This document shows positions 25,669-35,243 of a DNA stretch of 64,000 bases, in pieces. The number at the start of each line of letters is the position of its first letter. Within the stretch, counting starts at the first letter, position 1. The stretch is from Vibrio diazotrophicus (lineage in GTDB: Bacteria > Pseudomonadota > Gammaproteobacteria > Enterobacterales > Vibrionaceae), in assembly GCF_038452265.1 (NCBI RefSeq), contig NZ_CP151842.1, positions 1,116,001 through 1,180,000 on the forward strand, written 5' to 3'. A program made the translations under genes and the position numbers. The notes beneath the pieces were generated by a model. That model did not search any database, was not told the DNA's origin, and was given only the letters and a program-made list of their open reading frames with translations.

Positions 25669-26912
25669 TGTTCTCTTCACTATCAATGTTCATTGGTGGC
25701 CGTTTTAGTCGCGCAAAACAGCGTAATAAAATGGTTTCCTTTATTTCTCTTTCTTCAACCATTGGTATTGCGGTGGGTGTTGCGGTGATTATTATCGGTC
25801 TTTCTGCCATGAACGGCTTTGAGCGCGAATTGCAAAACAGAGTGCTGTCTGTAATCCCACACGGCGAGTTTGAAGGTGTCCGCCAGCCGATTAATAACTG
25901 GCAGGACATCGTTAAAAAAGCCAATGAAAATTCCGAAGTAGAGGCTGCTGCGCCTTATGTGAAGATGACTGCGTTGGCAGAAAAAGGCGCTCAGCTCAAA
26001 GCCATCGAAGTTCGAGGTATTGATCCTCAGATGGAGCGAGCGGTATCCAGCCTTTCTCAATATGTGACGGATAATGCATGGCAAGATTTTACACCTGGTC
26101 AGCAACAAGTGATTTTGGGCAAAGGTGTAGCCGATAAATTGGATGCTAAGGTTGGCGATTTCATCACCTTGATGATCCCTAGCTCTAACAGCGAAAACAG
26201 AGTTCAAGCACCAAAGCGGGTACGAGTAAAAATTGCAGGGCTTTTGGCCTTAAATGGACAAATTGATCACAGTCTGGCACTCCTGCCGATTGAAGACGCG
26301 CAGCAATATTCAAACTTGGGCGATGCGGTTACCGGTGTTTCTATCAAAGTGCGTAATGTGCTGGCAGCAACGAATGTGGTGCGAGAAGTAGGGACGACGC
26401 TAAATGAATACGTCTACCTTCGAAGCTGGCAACAGAAGTTCGGTTTCCTTTATCGCGATATACAAATGGTACGTAGCATCATGTATCTGGTGATGGTGCT
26501 AGTTATTGGTGTTGCCAGTTTCAACATCGTTTCGACACTGATGATGGCAGTAAAAGACAGAGCCGCAGAAATCGCGATTCTTCGCACCATGGGCGCGAGC
26601 GATGGTTTGGTTAAACGTATTTTTGTATGGCAAGGCGTGTTTTCTGGTGTGCTTGGCGGTGTTGTCGGCAGTGTGTTAGGCGTGCTGGTGGCTTTAAATC
26701 TCACACCTATGGTGAAAGCTCTAGAGTCATTGATTGGTCATCAATTTTTATCTGGAGATATCTACTTTGTGGACTTCTTACCGTCGCAAGTGATTGCCGG
26801 AGATGTTTTCTTAGTGTCAGGGACTGCAATTGCCTTAAGTTTGTTGGCAACTTGGTATCCAGCCTCCAGAGCGAGTAAGCTCAATCCGGCCTCTGTTCTG
26901 AGCAGCAAATAA
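25668..26912 (+). CDS. lolE: Lipoprotein-releasing ABC transporter permease LolE
   Basis: 414-residue second permease of LolCDE. It starts with GTG at 25668, whose first base is the last base of the lolD stop codon. A helix near 25-47 (FISLSSTIGIAVGVAVIIIG) is followed by the periplasmic domain and a three-helix C-terminal domain with VIGVASFNIVSTLMMAVKD. It is clearly paralogous to LolC. A terminator follows. Confidence 0.92.
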   Translation: MFSSLSMFIGGRFSRAKQRNKMVSFISLSSTIGIAVGVAVIIIGLSAMNGFERELQNRVLSVIPHGEFEGVRQPINNWQDIVKKANENSEVEAAAPYVKMTALAEKGAQLKAIEVRGIDPQMERAVSSLSQYVTDNAWQDFTPGQQQVILGKGVADKLDAKVGDFITLMIPSSNSENRVQAPKRVRVKIAGLLALNGQIDHSLALLPIEDAQQYSNLGDAVTGVSIKVRNVLAATNVVREVGTTLNEYVYLRSWQQKFGFLYRDIQMVRSIMYLVMVLVIGVASFNIVSTLMMAVKDRAAEIAILRTMGASDGLVKRIFVWQGVFSGVLGGVVGSVLGVLVALNLTPMVKALESLIGHQFLSGDIYFVDFLPSQVIAGDVFLVSGTAIALSLLATWYPASRASKLNPASVLSSK

Positions 26913-26952
26913 AACGCCAGCGTTAGCGATTTTAGCTAGACGATGGAAAAGC

Positions 26953-26978
26953 AAAAAAGGACCGTAAGGTCCTTTTTT
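26953..26978 (+). terminator. Terminator of lolCDE
   Basis: An 11-bp stem AAAAAAGGACC/GGTCCTTTTTT around GTAA; symmetric, so it may also act on the convergent gene. Confidence 0.88.
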
Positions 26979-27059
26979 CATGTTCGCGCTACATTCATTT
27001 CATTGCTGAGCAATAAGTTCATCTCAAGTTAGAACGTCCGTTATTTTCTCTTTAGGTTT

Positions 27060-27575
27060 TCAGGTTATTTTCGTACGTCGTCTCTGCCAGCTTCTTACTA
27101 CAGAGTAACGCCATAAACCACGAATACCGAAATAGCCAACCACTGATGCCACAACTGCGCAAACCGCGCACCCTAACAGGAACGGTGGAGCAATAGTGCC
27201 CATTTGGTGTGCCAGAAAATCCCAAGAAAGTTCAAAATGAAAATTCTGTGGCGGGATATTGAGTAACCAAGCACCAAGCTTATAGGCGATATAGAAAATA
27301 AACGGCATGGTAATTGGGTTTGTAATCCATACCAAAGCAACAGATAACGGTAGATTAACACCCAAAGCGATGGCTATACCGGCGGACATGATCATCTGAC
27401 TTGGTAGTGGAACAAACGCCATGAAGAGACCAACAGCAAACGCACCCGCTGCTGAGCGTCGATTAAGACACCACAAGTTAGGGTTATATAGAACATTGCC
27501 AAAAATTTTTAATGCCTTTTGACGCTTAATAACGTCATGGTTAGGCATAAATTTTTTGATGAATTTTCTTGGCAT
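27060..27575 (-). CDS. DUF2062 membrane protein
   Basis: 171 residues. An N-terminal basic region (MPRKFIKKFMPNHD) precedes hydrophobic segments with the family signature FAVGLFMAFVPLPSQM and WITNPITMPFIFY, then two further transmembrane stretches and a basic C-terminus (QRRRTKIT). DUF2062 proteins are widespread small inner-membrane proteins of unknown function. It is divergent from comEC with only eight bases between the two start codons. Confidence 0.88.
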   Translation of the reverse strand: MPRKFIKKFMPNHDVIKRQKALKIFGNVLYNPNLWCLNRRSAAGAFAVGLFMAFVPLPSQMIMSAGIAIALGVNLPLSVALVWITNPITMPFIFYIAYKLGAWLLNIPPQNFHFELSWDFLAHQMGTIAPPFLLGCAVCAVVASVVGYFGIRGLWRYSVVRSWQRRRTKIT

Positions 27576-27583
27576 AGGGAACC

Positions 27584-29827
27584 ATGACTCTCTTATCGAA
27601 AAATTGGACGCTTGCTTCGTTTTCGCTCACTGTTTTGTCATCGCCCTATTGGCCTTATATGCCAGATTTGGGTTTTGCGCTATTTTGCCCACTTTTTATC
27701 ATTCTTAGTGTCCGATTCACTAAGCTTAGAAGATGGGGCGGGATCGTACTCGCTTTGCTAGTGATAATAACACATGGCAACGTAGTAAAAACTCAATCCA
27801 GTAGCATTTTTCAAGCAGGGCTGGATATTACCATAAAAGGAAAAGTTGACAGCTTTTTTAAACAAATAAGTTATGGATACGAAGGTTCTGTTGCCGTACA
27901 TCAAATAAATGACCATGTTGTCACTACATGGCTCTCTCCTCGTATTCGCTTAATATCACCTTTGCCGTTGCAAATTGGCGATCACTTTGAATTTGCAGTT
28001 AAAGTGAAACCTGTTGTTGGCAGATTGAATGAAGTTGGATTTGATGCCGAATCCTACTCTTTAAGCCAAGGTTGGGTAGCTAGGGCATCGGTCGTTAATA
28101 ATTCCCGCTTTCAGATTAGCTCCGGATTAAGTCTGCGAAACTGGATTTACGACTCGGTTCAAAAACAAATATCAGACAGCCCATTTAAGGGAATAATAAC
28201 CGCCCTAATGTTCGGCGAACGCTCTGGGTTGAGCCAAGCAGATTGGATGCAACTGAGAAACAGCGGTTTGATTCATCTGGTGGCAATTTCAGGTCTGCAT
28301 ATAGGTATTGCATTCGGGATAGGGTATGTACTTGGCCTAGGAGTATCAAGACTCCATCCTATGTTCGTTTGGCTTCCTTTTATTTTGGGCGCATCCTTCG
28401 CGGTGAGCTATGCGTGGCTTGCTGGTTTTACGTTGCCGACGCAGCGAGCATTGATTATGTGCCTGCTCAATGTGCTGCTTATTGCCTTACGGATTCATGT
28501 ATCTGTATCTCGGCGAATTTTACTTACGCTAGCGGCAGTCTTGATGATTGACCCGTTTGCTTCATTAGCGAGCAGTTTCTGGCTTTCGTTTACTGCAGTT
28601 TGTATCGTGATTTATCTCTGTTCAATCACCGCACAATGGAAACAGTGGTGGACGCGATTTATCGCAGGGCAGGTGATGTTGGTGCTGATGATGGCACCTG
28701 TAAGTGCTTACTTCTTTGGTGGGGTAAGCTGGGTATCAATCCTGTTCAATATGGCTTTTATCCCTTGGTTCTCTTTCCTTATCATTCCTGTACTTTTTGT
28801 GGCGGTAATTGTTACTTGCCTTGATTTCCCTTACAGCGACGGTTTGTGGCAACTCGTCGACTTTTCGTTTCAACCACTGGCGCATGCGCTTCCTTACGCG
28901 ACTTCAGGTTGGATTAACATCAGTGAATGGCTTCTTCAGTTGATGCTAGTTTTGACCCTAGTTTGGCTACTACGGATGGTTGTAAGCCGTTTTAGCCAGA
29001 TCTTGCTAGCGATAGTTCTGATCTCAACCTTGTTGTTTAGATCTCCGTCTTATGACTGGCGGATGGATGTGCTCGATGTTGGTCACGGTCTGGCTGTTTT
29101 GATCGAAAAAGGAGGTAAAACCTTGCTTTACGATACAGGAAGCAGCTGGGAGAACGGCAGCTATGTTCGTTCTGTGATTGCACCGCTGCTTGCAAAAAGG
29201 GGAACAGACACGATTGATGCAGTGATATACAGTCATTTCGATGATGATCATGCCGGTGGCAGAAAGGATGTAGACCAGCTACTTCTACCTCGTAATGTCT
29301 ATTCCAGTCAGTTTATCGAAGACGCTTTGGCATGCGTGCGCGGTGAAGAGTGGCAGTGGCAAGGTCTGCATTTTTCTGTGCTATGGCCGCCAAAGCGAGT
29401 CGAGAGAGCCTTCAATCAGCATTCATGTGTAGTCCGCATTTCAGATATGAAACATGCTCACAGCGTGTTGCTTTCTGGGGATGTTACTGCTGTTGGTGAA
29501 TGGTTATTGGCTCGAGATAATGCAATGTTGCAAAGTGATGTTATGATCGTTCCTCATCATGGCAGCAAAACGTCTTCTACAAAGGCATTTATTGAGCGTG
29601 TTTCACCCCAAATAGCGATTGCATCGTTAGATAAAACGAATCGATGGAACCTTCCTCACCCTGAGATCGTCGATAGGTACACCAGTTTCGGCTCTGAATG
29701 GTACGACACAGGAGAGAGCGGCCAGATAACCTTGAAATATAGAGCAGAAAGTCGTCACTTATCCACTCTTCGGCAGGATGGGATTCTCCCTTGGTATAGG
29801 CAGATGCTGCGTAAAGAGGTAGAATGA
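27584..29827 (+). CDS. comEC: DNA internalisation channel ComEC/Rec2
   Basis: Inner-membrane channel for single-stranded DNA during natural transformation; 747 residues. N-terminal helices precede the OB-like DUF4131 region (about 60-170). The central competence domain is polytopic (FGERSGLSQADWMQLRNSGL and LVAISGLHIG). A C-terminal metallo-beta-lactamase domain follows (about 490-700), with LDVGHGLAV, SHFDDDHAGG and VPHHGSKTS. In the second motif the HxHxDH pattern has aspartate for its second histidine, as in other Vibrio proteins to my recollection. AGGGAA precedes the ATG. Its stop overlaps a possible msbA start. Confidence 0.94.
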   Translation: MTLLSKNWTLASFSLTVLSSPYWPYMPDLGFALFCPLFIILSVRFTKLRRWGGIVLALLVIITHGNVVKTQSSSIFQAGLDITIKGKVDSFFKQISYGYEGSVAVHQINDHVVTTWLSPRIRLISPLPLQIGDHFEFAVKVKPVVGRLNEVGFDAESYSLSQGWVARASVVNNSRFQISSGLSLRNWIYDSVQKQISDSPFKGIITALMFGERSGLSQADWMQLRNSGLIHLVAISGLHIGIAFGIGYVLGLGVSRLHPMFVWLPFILGASFAVSYAWLAGFTLPTQRALIMCLLNVLLIALRIHVSVSRRILLTLAAVLMIDPFASLASSFWLSFTAVCIVIYLCSITAQWKQWWTRFIAGQVMLVLMMAPVSAYFFGGVSWVSILFNMAFIPWFSFLIIPVLFVAVIVTCLDFPYSDGLWQLVDFSFQPLAHALPYATSGWINISEWLLQLMLVLTLVWLLRMVVSRFSQILLAIVLISTLLFRSPSYDWRMDVLDVGHGLAVLIEKGGKTLLYDTGSSWENGSYVRSVIAPLLAKRGTDTIDAVIYSHFDDDHAGGRKDVDQLLLPRNVYSSQFIEDALACVRGEEWQWQGLHFSVLWPPKRVERAFNQHSCVVRISDMKHAHSVLLSGDVTAVGEWLLARDNAMLQSDVMIVPHHGSKTSSTKAFIERVSPQIAIASLDKTNRWNLPHPEIVDRYTSFGSEWYDTGESGQITLKYRAESRHLSTLRQDGILPWYRQMLRKEVE

Positions 29828-29859
29828 CGACCAATATTGAAATAAGAATAAGCACTTAT

Positions 29860-31608
29860 ATGTCACTGAATACCGACGAAACAACATGGCAAACATTTAA
29901 ACGCTTGTGGACTTACATCCGCCTTTACAAAACAGGGCTATATGCTGCTGTCATTGCTTTAATTGTGAATGCCGTTTCTGATACCTACATGATTTCTCTA
30001 CTGAAACCTCTTCTTGACGAAGGTTTTGGTGACGTTGAATCTAATTTCTTACAAGTAATCCCGTTTATTATTCTTGGTGTTATGGCTGTTCGAGGCCTGA
30101 GTGGATTTGTTTCTTCCTACTGCCTAAGCTGGGTTTCCGGTAATGTGGTCATGCAAATGCGCCGCGCTATTTTCCACCATTTCATGCACATGCCAGTCAC
30201 TTTCTTTGATAAAGAACCAACCGGTAGCTTATTGTCACGTATTACTTACGACTCTGAACAAGTTTCTGGTGCAACTAGCCGAGCTTTAGTGAGTATCGTG
30301 CGTGAAGGTGCAAGCATTATCGGTTTGCTCACTCTGATGTTCTGGAACAGCTGGCAACTTTCGTTAGTACTGATCGTTGTTGCCCCGATAGTTGCTATGG
30401 GTATCCGTTTCGTTTCTAAGCGTTTCCGCAAGATTTCTAAAAATATGCAAACCACGATGGGTGATGTTACATCGTCGGCTGAGCAGATGCTGAAAGGCCA
30501 TAAAGTTGTATTGAGCTACGGTGGTCAGGCTGTAGAGCGCGAACGTTTTGATGAGGTGAGTAATCGCATGCGCCAGCAAACCATGAAGATGGTTGCTGCA
30601 CAATCGATCGCTGATCCTGTGATTCAAATGATTGCGTCGTTAGCGTTAGTGACAGTGTTACTGCTTGCCAGTAATGACAGCATTCGTGCTGAACTGACTC
30701 CGGGTACTTTTAGTGTTGTTTTCTCAGCGATGTTTGGTTTGATGCGCCCTTTAAAAGCGTTAACCAACGTGACATCAGAGTTCCAACGCGGTATGGCAGC
30801 AAGTGCAACACTATTCAACCTTATGGATCTTGAAACCGAACGCGACAACGGTACTTTCGAAACGGACAAGGTTCGTGGCGAGATTGCAGTGAAAGACGTA
30901 ACTTTCACTTATTCTGGTAAAGAAAAACCAGCGCTATCACACGTCAGTTTTGATATCCCGCAGGGTAAAACGGTCGCTCTGGTGGGGCGCTCTGGTTCGG
31001 GTAAATCGACTATAGCTAACCTGTTTACACGTTTTTACGATGTGGACTCCGGTGTGATTGAGTTAGATGGCCATGATGTTCGTGATTTCAAACTAACGAA
31101 CCTGCGTAAACACTTCGCTTTAGTGTCGCAGAACGTGCATTTGTTCAACGATACCATTGCAAACAACATCGCTTATGCTGCAGAGGGTGAATACACTCGA
31201 GAGCAAATTGAAGAAGCCGCTCGTTTAGCTCATGCGATGGAATTTATTAATGGTATGCAGCATGGCCTAGATACCATTATTGGTGAGAACGGAACGAGCT
31301 TATCCGGTGGTCAGCGTCAGCGTATTGCTATTGCGCGAGCACTGCTGCGTGATGCCCCTGTGTTGATTTTGGATGAGGCAACATCAGCGTTGGATACCGA
31401 ATCTGAGCGTGCTATTCAAGCTGCGTTGGATGAGCTGCAAAAGAACAAAACCGTACTGGTTATTGCACACAGACTTTCTACCATCGAACAAGCAGATGAA
31501 ATCTTGGTTGTTGATGAAGGTGAAATCATTGAACGCGGTAAACACGCTGAATTGATTGAAAAAGATGGTGCTTATGCACAGCTGCACCGAATTCAATTTG
31601 GTGAGTAG
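29860..31608 (+). CDS. msbA: Lipid A export ATP-binding/permease protein MsbA
   Basis: Half-size ABC exporter that flips lipid A-core across the inner membrane; 582 residues. Six transmembrane helices occupy about 25-310, and the ATPase has Walker A GRSGSGKST (about 375), signature LSGGQRQR and DEATSALD. The start MSLNTDETTWQTFKRLW matches known Vibrio MsbA. An in-frame ATG at 29824 overlaps the comEC stop and has a better ribosome binding site (AGAGGT), which would add 12 residues; both are possible. It is the second gene of a comEC-msbA-lpxK-ycaR-kdsB run. Confidence 0.94.
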   Translation: MSLNTDETTWQTFKRLWTYIRLYKTGLYAAVIALIVNAVSDTYMISLLKPLLDEGFGDVESNFLQVIPFIILGVMAVRGLSGFVSSYCLSWVSGNVVMQMRRAIFHHFMHMPVTFFDKEPTGSLLSRITYDSEQVSGATSRALVSIVREGASIIGLLTLMFWNSWQLSLVLIVVAPIVAMGIRFVSKRFRKISKNMQTTMGDVTSSAEQMLKGHKVVLSYGGQAVERERFDEVSNRMRQQTMKMVAAQSIADPVIQMIASLALVTVLLLASNDSIRAELTPGTFSVVFSAMFGLMRPLKALTNVTSEFQRGMAASATLFNLMDLETERDNGTFETDKVRGEIAVKDVTFTYSGKEKPALSHVSFDIPQGKTVALVGRSGSGKSTIANLFTRFYDVDSGVIELDGHDVRDFKLTNLRKHFALVSQNVHLFNDTIANNIAYAAEGEYTREQIEEAARLAHAMEFINGMQHGLDTIIGENGTSLSGGQRQRIAIARALLRDAPVLILDEATSALDTESERAIQAALDELQKNKTVLVIAHRLSTIEQADEILVVDEGEIIERGKHAELIEKDGAYAQLHRIQFGE

Positions 31609-31617
31609 GTTCGAACT

Positions 31618-32625
31618 GTGATTGAAAAAATCTGGTTTCAACATCATCCGATTCGTTTGCTCTTATGGCCACTTTTGTGGCCATTAAGCCTTGTGTTTAA
31701 AGCGATAAGCCGCTCTCGCAGAAAGGCATTTCAATCCGGAAAGAAACAGAGCTACAAGGCACCAGTGCCTGTTGTTATCGTCGGCAATATTACTGCTGGT
31801 GGTAATGGTAAAACGCCCGTGGTTATCTGGTTGGTCGAAACGCTTCAACGGCTAGGTTATAAACCCGGCGTGGTTTCCCGAGGCTATGGAGCGAAAGCGC
31901 CTTCTTATCCGCTTATGGTCTCAGATAACACGTCGACAGCCCACTGTGGTGATGAACCCAAGCTTATTTATCAACGCACCAAAGCGCCTGTTGCGGTTGA
32001 CCCCATTCGCTCCAGTGCTGTGAAAGCTCTGCTGAAGGAAAACATCGATATTATTATTACCGATGATGGCTTGCAGCATTACGCACTGGATCGTGATATT
32101 GAATTTGCCGTTGTTGATGGCGTGAGACGATTTGGCAATGAGCAGTTACTGCCTTTGGGCCCACTGCGTGAGCCTGTGTCACGTTTGAAAGAAGTGGATT
32201 TTACGATTACTAACGGCGGAACGCCTCTCGCGGGTGAAGTGGCTATGACACTGCAACCTGACTTGGCGGTAAATATGGTCACGGGAGAAAGAGTGCCTGT
32301 GAACACATTGTCAAACATCGTTGCTTGGGCGGGTATTGGGCATCCTCCACGCTTTTTTAACACCTTAAAAGAGCTAGGTGCTAAACCTGTAGTAGAACAC
32401 GGATTTGCTGACCACCAAGACTTTGATTCCTCACAGCTGTTTGCATTAGCAACACGTGGGGATCATGTGGTTATGACAGAAAAAGACGCTGTAAAATGTG
32501 CTGCGTTTGCCAAAGAGAACTGGTGGTATCTGCCAGTCTCAGCGCAGATCTCTCATCATGATGAGCAGCATATTGTGGAAACTATTAAAGAGGTTATGGA
32601 ACAGTATGGATCACCGTCTGCTTGA
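31618..32625 (+). CDS. lpxK: Tetraacyldisaccharide 4'-kinase LpxK
   Basis: Membrane-associated kinase adding the 4'-phosphate to form lipid IVA; 335 residues. The P-loop is GNITAGGNGKTP (about residues 56-67). DDGLQHYAL, conserved in LpxK, and the FADHQDF segment are present. It begins with GTG nine bases after msbA and is likely co-transcribed with it. The 3' end overlaps the next gene by 20 bases. Confidence 0.95.
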   Translation: MIEKIWFQHHPIRLLLWPLLWPLSLVFKAISRSRRKAFQSGKKQSYKAPVPVVIVGNITAGGNGKTPVVIWLVETLQRLGYKPGVVSRGYGAKAPSYPLMVSDNTSTAHCGDEPKLIYQRTKAPVAVDPIRSSAVKALLKENIDIIITDDGLQHYALDRDIEFAVVDGVRRFGNEQLLPLGPLREPVSRLKEVDFTITNGGTPLAGEVAMTLQPDLAVNMVTGERVPVNTLSNIVAWAGIGHPPRFFNTLKELGAKPVVEHGFADHQDFDSSQLFALATRGDHVVMTEKDAVKCAAFAKENWWYLPVSAQISHHDEQHIVETIKEVMEQYGSPSA

Positions 32626-32785
32626 AATCGTTGCTTGTCCTATATGTAAAGGCAAGTTGACTTACGATAAAGATAAACAAGAACTCATTTGTAAATTTGA
32701 CCGTCTTGCTTATCCAATCAAAGAGGGCATTCCTGTTCTCCTTGAACCGGAAGCTCGTACTATGTCAATGGACGAGGGACGATAA
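32606..32785 (+). CDS. ycaR: Trm112/YcaR-like small protein (UPF0434)
   Basis: 59 residues (MDHRLLEIVACPICKGKL...), starting inside the end of lpxK. One CPIC zinc-knuckle pair is visible. The partner position reads ELICKFDRLAYPIKEGIPV, with a single cysteine instead of a second pair, the usual state of this bacterial family. Trm112 proteins in other lineages activate methyltransferases. The role here is unknown, although the place between lpxK and kdsB is conserved in enterics too. Confidence 0.9.
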   Translation: MDHRLLEIVACPICKGKLTYDKDKQELICKFDRLAYPIKEGIPVLLEPEARTMSMDEGR

Positions 32786-33540
32786 TGTCATTTACCGTTG
32801 TTATTCCTGCTCGTTATCAGTCGACGCGTTTACCGGGTAAACCGCTCGCGGATATTGGTGGTAAACCTATGATCCAATGGGTTTATGAGCAGTCTCTTTT
32901 GGCGGGTGCTGAAAGAGTGATTATCGCAACTGACGATGCTCGCGTTGAACAGGCGGTTAAAGCGTTTGGCGGTACGGTGTGTATGACTTCTCCAGACCAT
33001 CAGTCAGGCACTGAGCGTTTGGCTGAAGTGGTTGCATTAATGGGCATTGAAGATGACCACATCATAGTCAATGTGCAAGGTGATGAACCCTTGATTCCAC
33101 CCGCTATTGTTCGTCAGGTTGCGGATAATTTGGCGGCGAGCAACGCTCCTATGGCAACACTGGCGGTTGAAATTGATCACGAAAGTGAAGTGTTCAACCC
33201 CAATGCAGTGAAAGTGGTGACAGATAAAGACGGTTACGCACTCTACTTCAGCCGTGCAACGATTCCATGGGATCGTGATAACTTTGCTTCTGAAGACAAA
33301 ACCATAGTGCAACCTTTAATGCGTCACATTGGTATCTACGCGTATCGTGCTGGTTTCATTAATACCTATATCAACTGGCAGCCTAGCCAGCTTGAGAAAA
33401 TTGAATGTTTAGAGCAGCTACGCGTACTTTGGTATGGCGAGAAAATTCATGTTGCAGTCGCGCTGGAAGCGCCTCCTGCTGGTGTCGATACTCCGGAAGA
33501 TTTGGAGTTAGTACGCAGTATTGTGGCGAAGCAGTTGTAA
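32785..33540 (+). CDS. kdsB: CMP-KDO synthetase KdsB
   Basis: 3-deoxy-manno-octulosonate cytidylyltransferase, which activates KDO for the LPS inner core; 251 residues. The N-terminal nucleotide-binding motif IPARYQSTRLPGKPL and the segments VNVQGDEPLI and PLMRHIGIYAYR are diagnostic. The ATG overlaps the preceding stop by one base. It is the last gene of the lipid A/KDO run. Confidence 0.96.
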   Translation: MSFTVVIPARYQSTRLPGKPLADIGGKPMIQWVYEQSLLAGAERVIIATDDARVEQAVKAFGGTVCMTSPDHQSGTERLAEVVALMGIEDDHIIVNVQGDEPLIPPAIVRQVADNLAASNAPMATLAVEIDHESEVFNPNAVKVVTDKDGYALYFSRATIPWDRDNFASEDKTIVQPLMRHIGIYAYRAGFINTYINWQPSQLEKIECLEQLRVLWYGEKIHVAVALEAPPAGVDTPEDLELVRSIVAKQL

Positions 33541-33554
33541 GCAATCAGAATAAG

Positions 33555-33585
33555 AAAAGCCCCAGAGGAGAGTCTGGGGCTTTGT
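33555..33585 (+). terminator. Terminator after kdsB
   Basis: An 11-bp stem AAAGCCCCAGA/TCTGGGGCTTT around a six-base loop, ending in TTT. Confidence 0.8.
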
Positions 33586-33602
33586 TCGTTATATAGAACT
33601 AT

Positions 33603-33634
33603 TTACTTTTACAACTACTTACTTTTTACAACTA
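33603..33634. repeat. Two-copy tandem repeat
   Basis: TTACTTTTACAACTA occurs twice in direct succession (the second copy has one extra T) in the gap between kdsB and spoVR. It is a short local duplication. Confidence 0.6.
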
Positions 33635-33674
33635 ATTGTTAGGTTAGATGTTTTAGTTGTCGCAACGATAATCA

Positions 33675-35231
33675 CTATTCGTGATCACCTTTTTTAGGAC
33701 AGGTTGCGAGGATTTCTCTTCTTCCAGTGTCTTTTACCTCCTCTAATTTGACTTCAAAACCCCATAGGCGATGCATGTGTTTTAGTACCTCCTCGTAGCT
33801 TGGGTCTAAAGGAATTCGGTCGTGGGGGACATACTGCAGTGTGATGGAACGGTCCCCACGAACGTCGACGCTGAATACTTGGATGTTCGGTTCCAAGTTA
33901 CTCAGATTGTATTGAGCAGCGAGCTTCTCTCGTATCTGTTGATAGCCGCTGTCATTGTGGATGGCGGTGACTTCAATGAAGTTCTTCCTGTCGTCGTCTG
34001 CAATGGCGAACAACTTGAAATCACGGATAAGTTTCGGTGATAAATATTGGCTGATAAAGCTTTCATCTTTGAAGTTGTGCATAGCGAAATGCACCGCTTC
34101 TAACCAGTCTGTCCCTGCCAGTTCAGGGAACCATTCGTAGTCTTCGTCGGTTGGGTTTTCACAAATTCTTTTAATATCGGTAAACATTGCAAACCCTAAC
34201 GCATAAGGGTTTATACCACTGAAGTAACGACTGTTGTATGGCGGTTGAGCCACAACACTGGTGTGGCTGTGCAGAAACTCTAGGATAAACTTGTCTGACA
34301 CTAGTCCTTCGTCATACAGGTGATTCAAAATGGTGTAGTGCCAGAAGGTAGCCCAACCTTCATTCATTACCTGTGTTTGTTTTTGCGGATAGAAATACTG
34401 GCTAATTTTACGCACGATACGGACGATTTCACGCTGCCATGATTCAAGCAGTGGCGCGTGTTTTTCGATGAAATAGAGAATGTTCTCTTGTGGCTCACTC
34501 GGGAAACGCGGTTGGTCGTCTTCCGCTCTCGCTTTCTGTGGGACGGTGCGCCAAAGGGCATTCACCTGAGACTGCAAATACTCTTCACGTTCTTCTTGGC
34601 GCGCTTTTTCTTCGGCGATGGAAATTTTCTCTGGGCGTTTGTATCTGTCGACTCCGTAATTCATTAGTGCATGGCACGAGTCTAATAAGCGTTCTACCTG
34701 ATCAACACCATATTTCTCTTCACATCCGGCAATGTAATTTTTAGCAAACAGCAGGTAGTCAATAATTGAACTTGCGTCGGTCCATGTTTGGAATAGGTAG
34801 TTTCCTTTGAAGAAAGAGTTATGTCCGTAACAGGCGTGAGCCATGACCAACGCTTGCATGGTTACGGTGTTTTCTTCCATCAGATAAGCTATACAAGGGT
34901 CGGAGTTGATGACGATCTCGTACGCCAGTCCCATTTGTCCATGCTTATAGTTTTGTTCGGTATGGATAAACTTCTTACCAAATGACCAATGGTTGTAATT
35001 GATAGGCATACCAATACTGGAATAGGCATCCATCATTTGTTCAGAAGTAATGACTTCAATTTGGTTCTCATAGGTATCCAGTTTATAAAACTCAGCGACA
35101 CGTTTTATCTCTGTGTGGTACTGCTCTAGGATGTCAAAGGTCCAATCCGGCCCATCAGGCAGAACTTTCGATTTGGTTGCGCGTTTCTTCGGCGCAGCAT
35201 TTGACTTATTTTTTGTAGCATTGGTTGTCAT
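33675..35231 (-). CDS. ycgB: SpoVR/YcgB family protein
   Basis: 518 residues, a member of the SpoVR-like family. Characteristic segments are NYNHWSFGKKF, AYEIVINSDPC, VMAHACYGHNSFFK and NEGWATFWHY. The two histidine-rich elements suggest a metal site, but no biochemical activity is established. A lysine-rich, low-complexity N-terminus (about 1-22) precedes the conserved part. It is third in the prkA-yeaH-spoVR order, 12 bases after yeaH. This trio recurs widely and is linked to stress and stationary phase in enterics. Confidence 0.93.
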   Translation of the reverse strand: MTTNATKNKSNAAPKKRATKSKVLPDGPDWTFDILEQYHTEIKRVAEFYKLDTYENQIEVITSEQMMDAYSSIGMPINYNHWSFGKKFIHTEQNYKHGQMGLAYEIVINSDPCIAYLMEENTVTMQALVMAHACYGHNSFFKGNYLFQTWTDASSIIDYLLFAKNYIAGCEEKYGVDQVERLLDSCHALMNYGVDRYKRPEKISIAEEKARQEEREEYLQSQVNALWRTVPQKARAEDDQPRFPSEPQENILYFIEKHAPLLESWQREIVRIVRKISQYFYPQKQTQVMNEGWATFWHYTILNHLYDEGLVSDKFILEFLHSHTSVVAQPPYNSRYFSGINPYALGFAMFTDIKRICENPTDEDYEWFPELAGTDWLEAVHFAMHNFKDESFISQYLSPKLIRDFKLFAIADDDRKNFIEVTAIHNDSGYQQIREKLAAQYNLSNLEPNIQVFSVDVRGDRSITLQYVPHDRIPLDPSYEEVLKHMHRLWGFEVKLEEVKDTGRREILATCPKKGDHE

Positions 35232-35243
35232 ACGCGCTCCCCC

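Noticed and set aside
33603..33634. Start of a CRISPR or larger repeat array
   Set aside because: There are only two copies of a 15-base unit, with no spacers.
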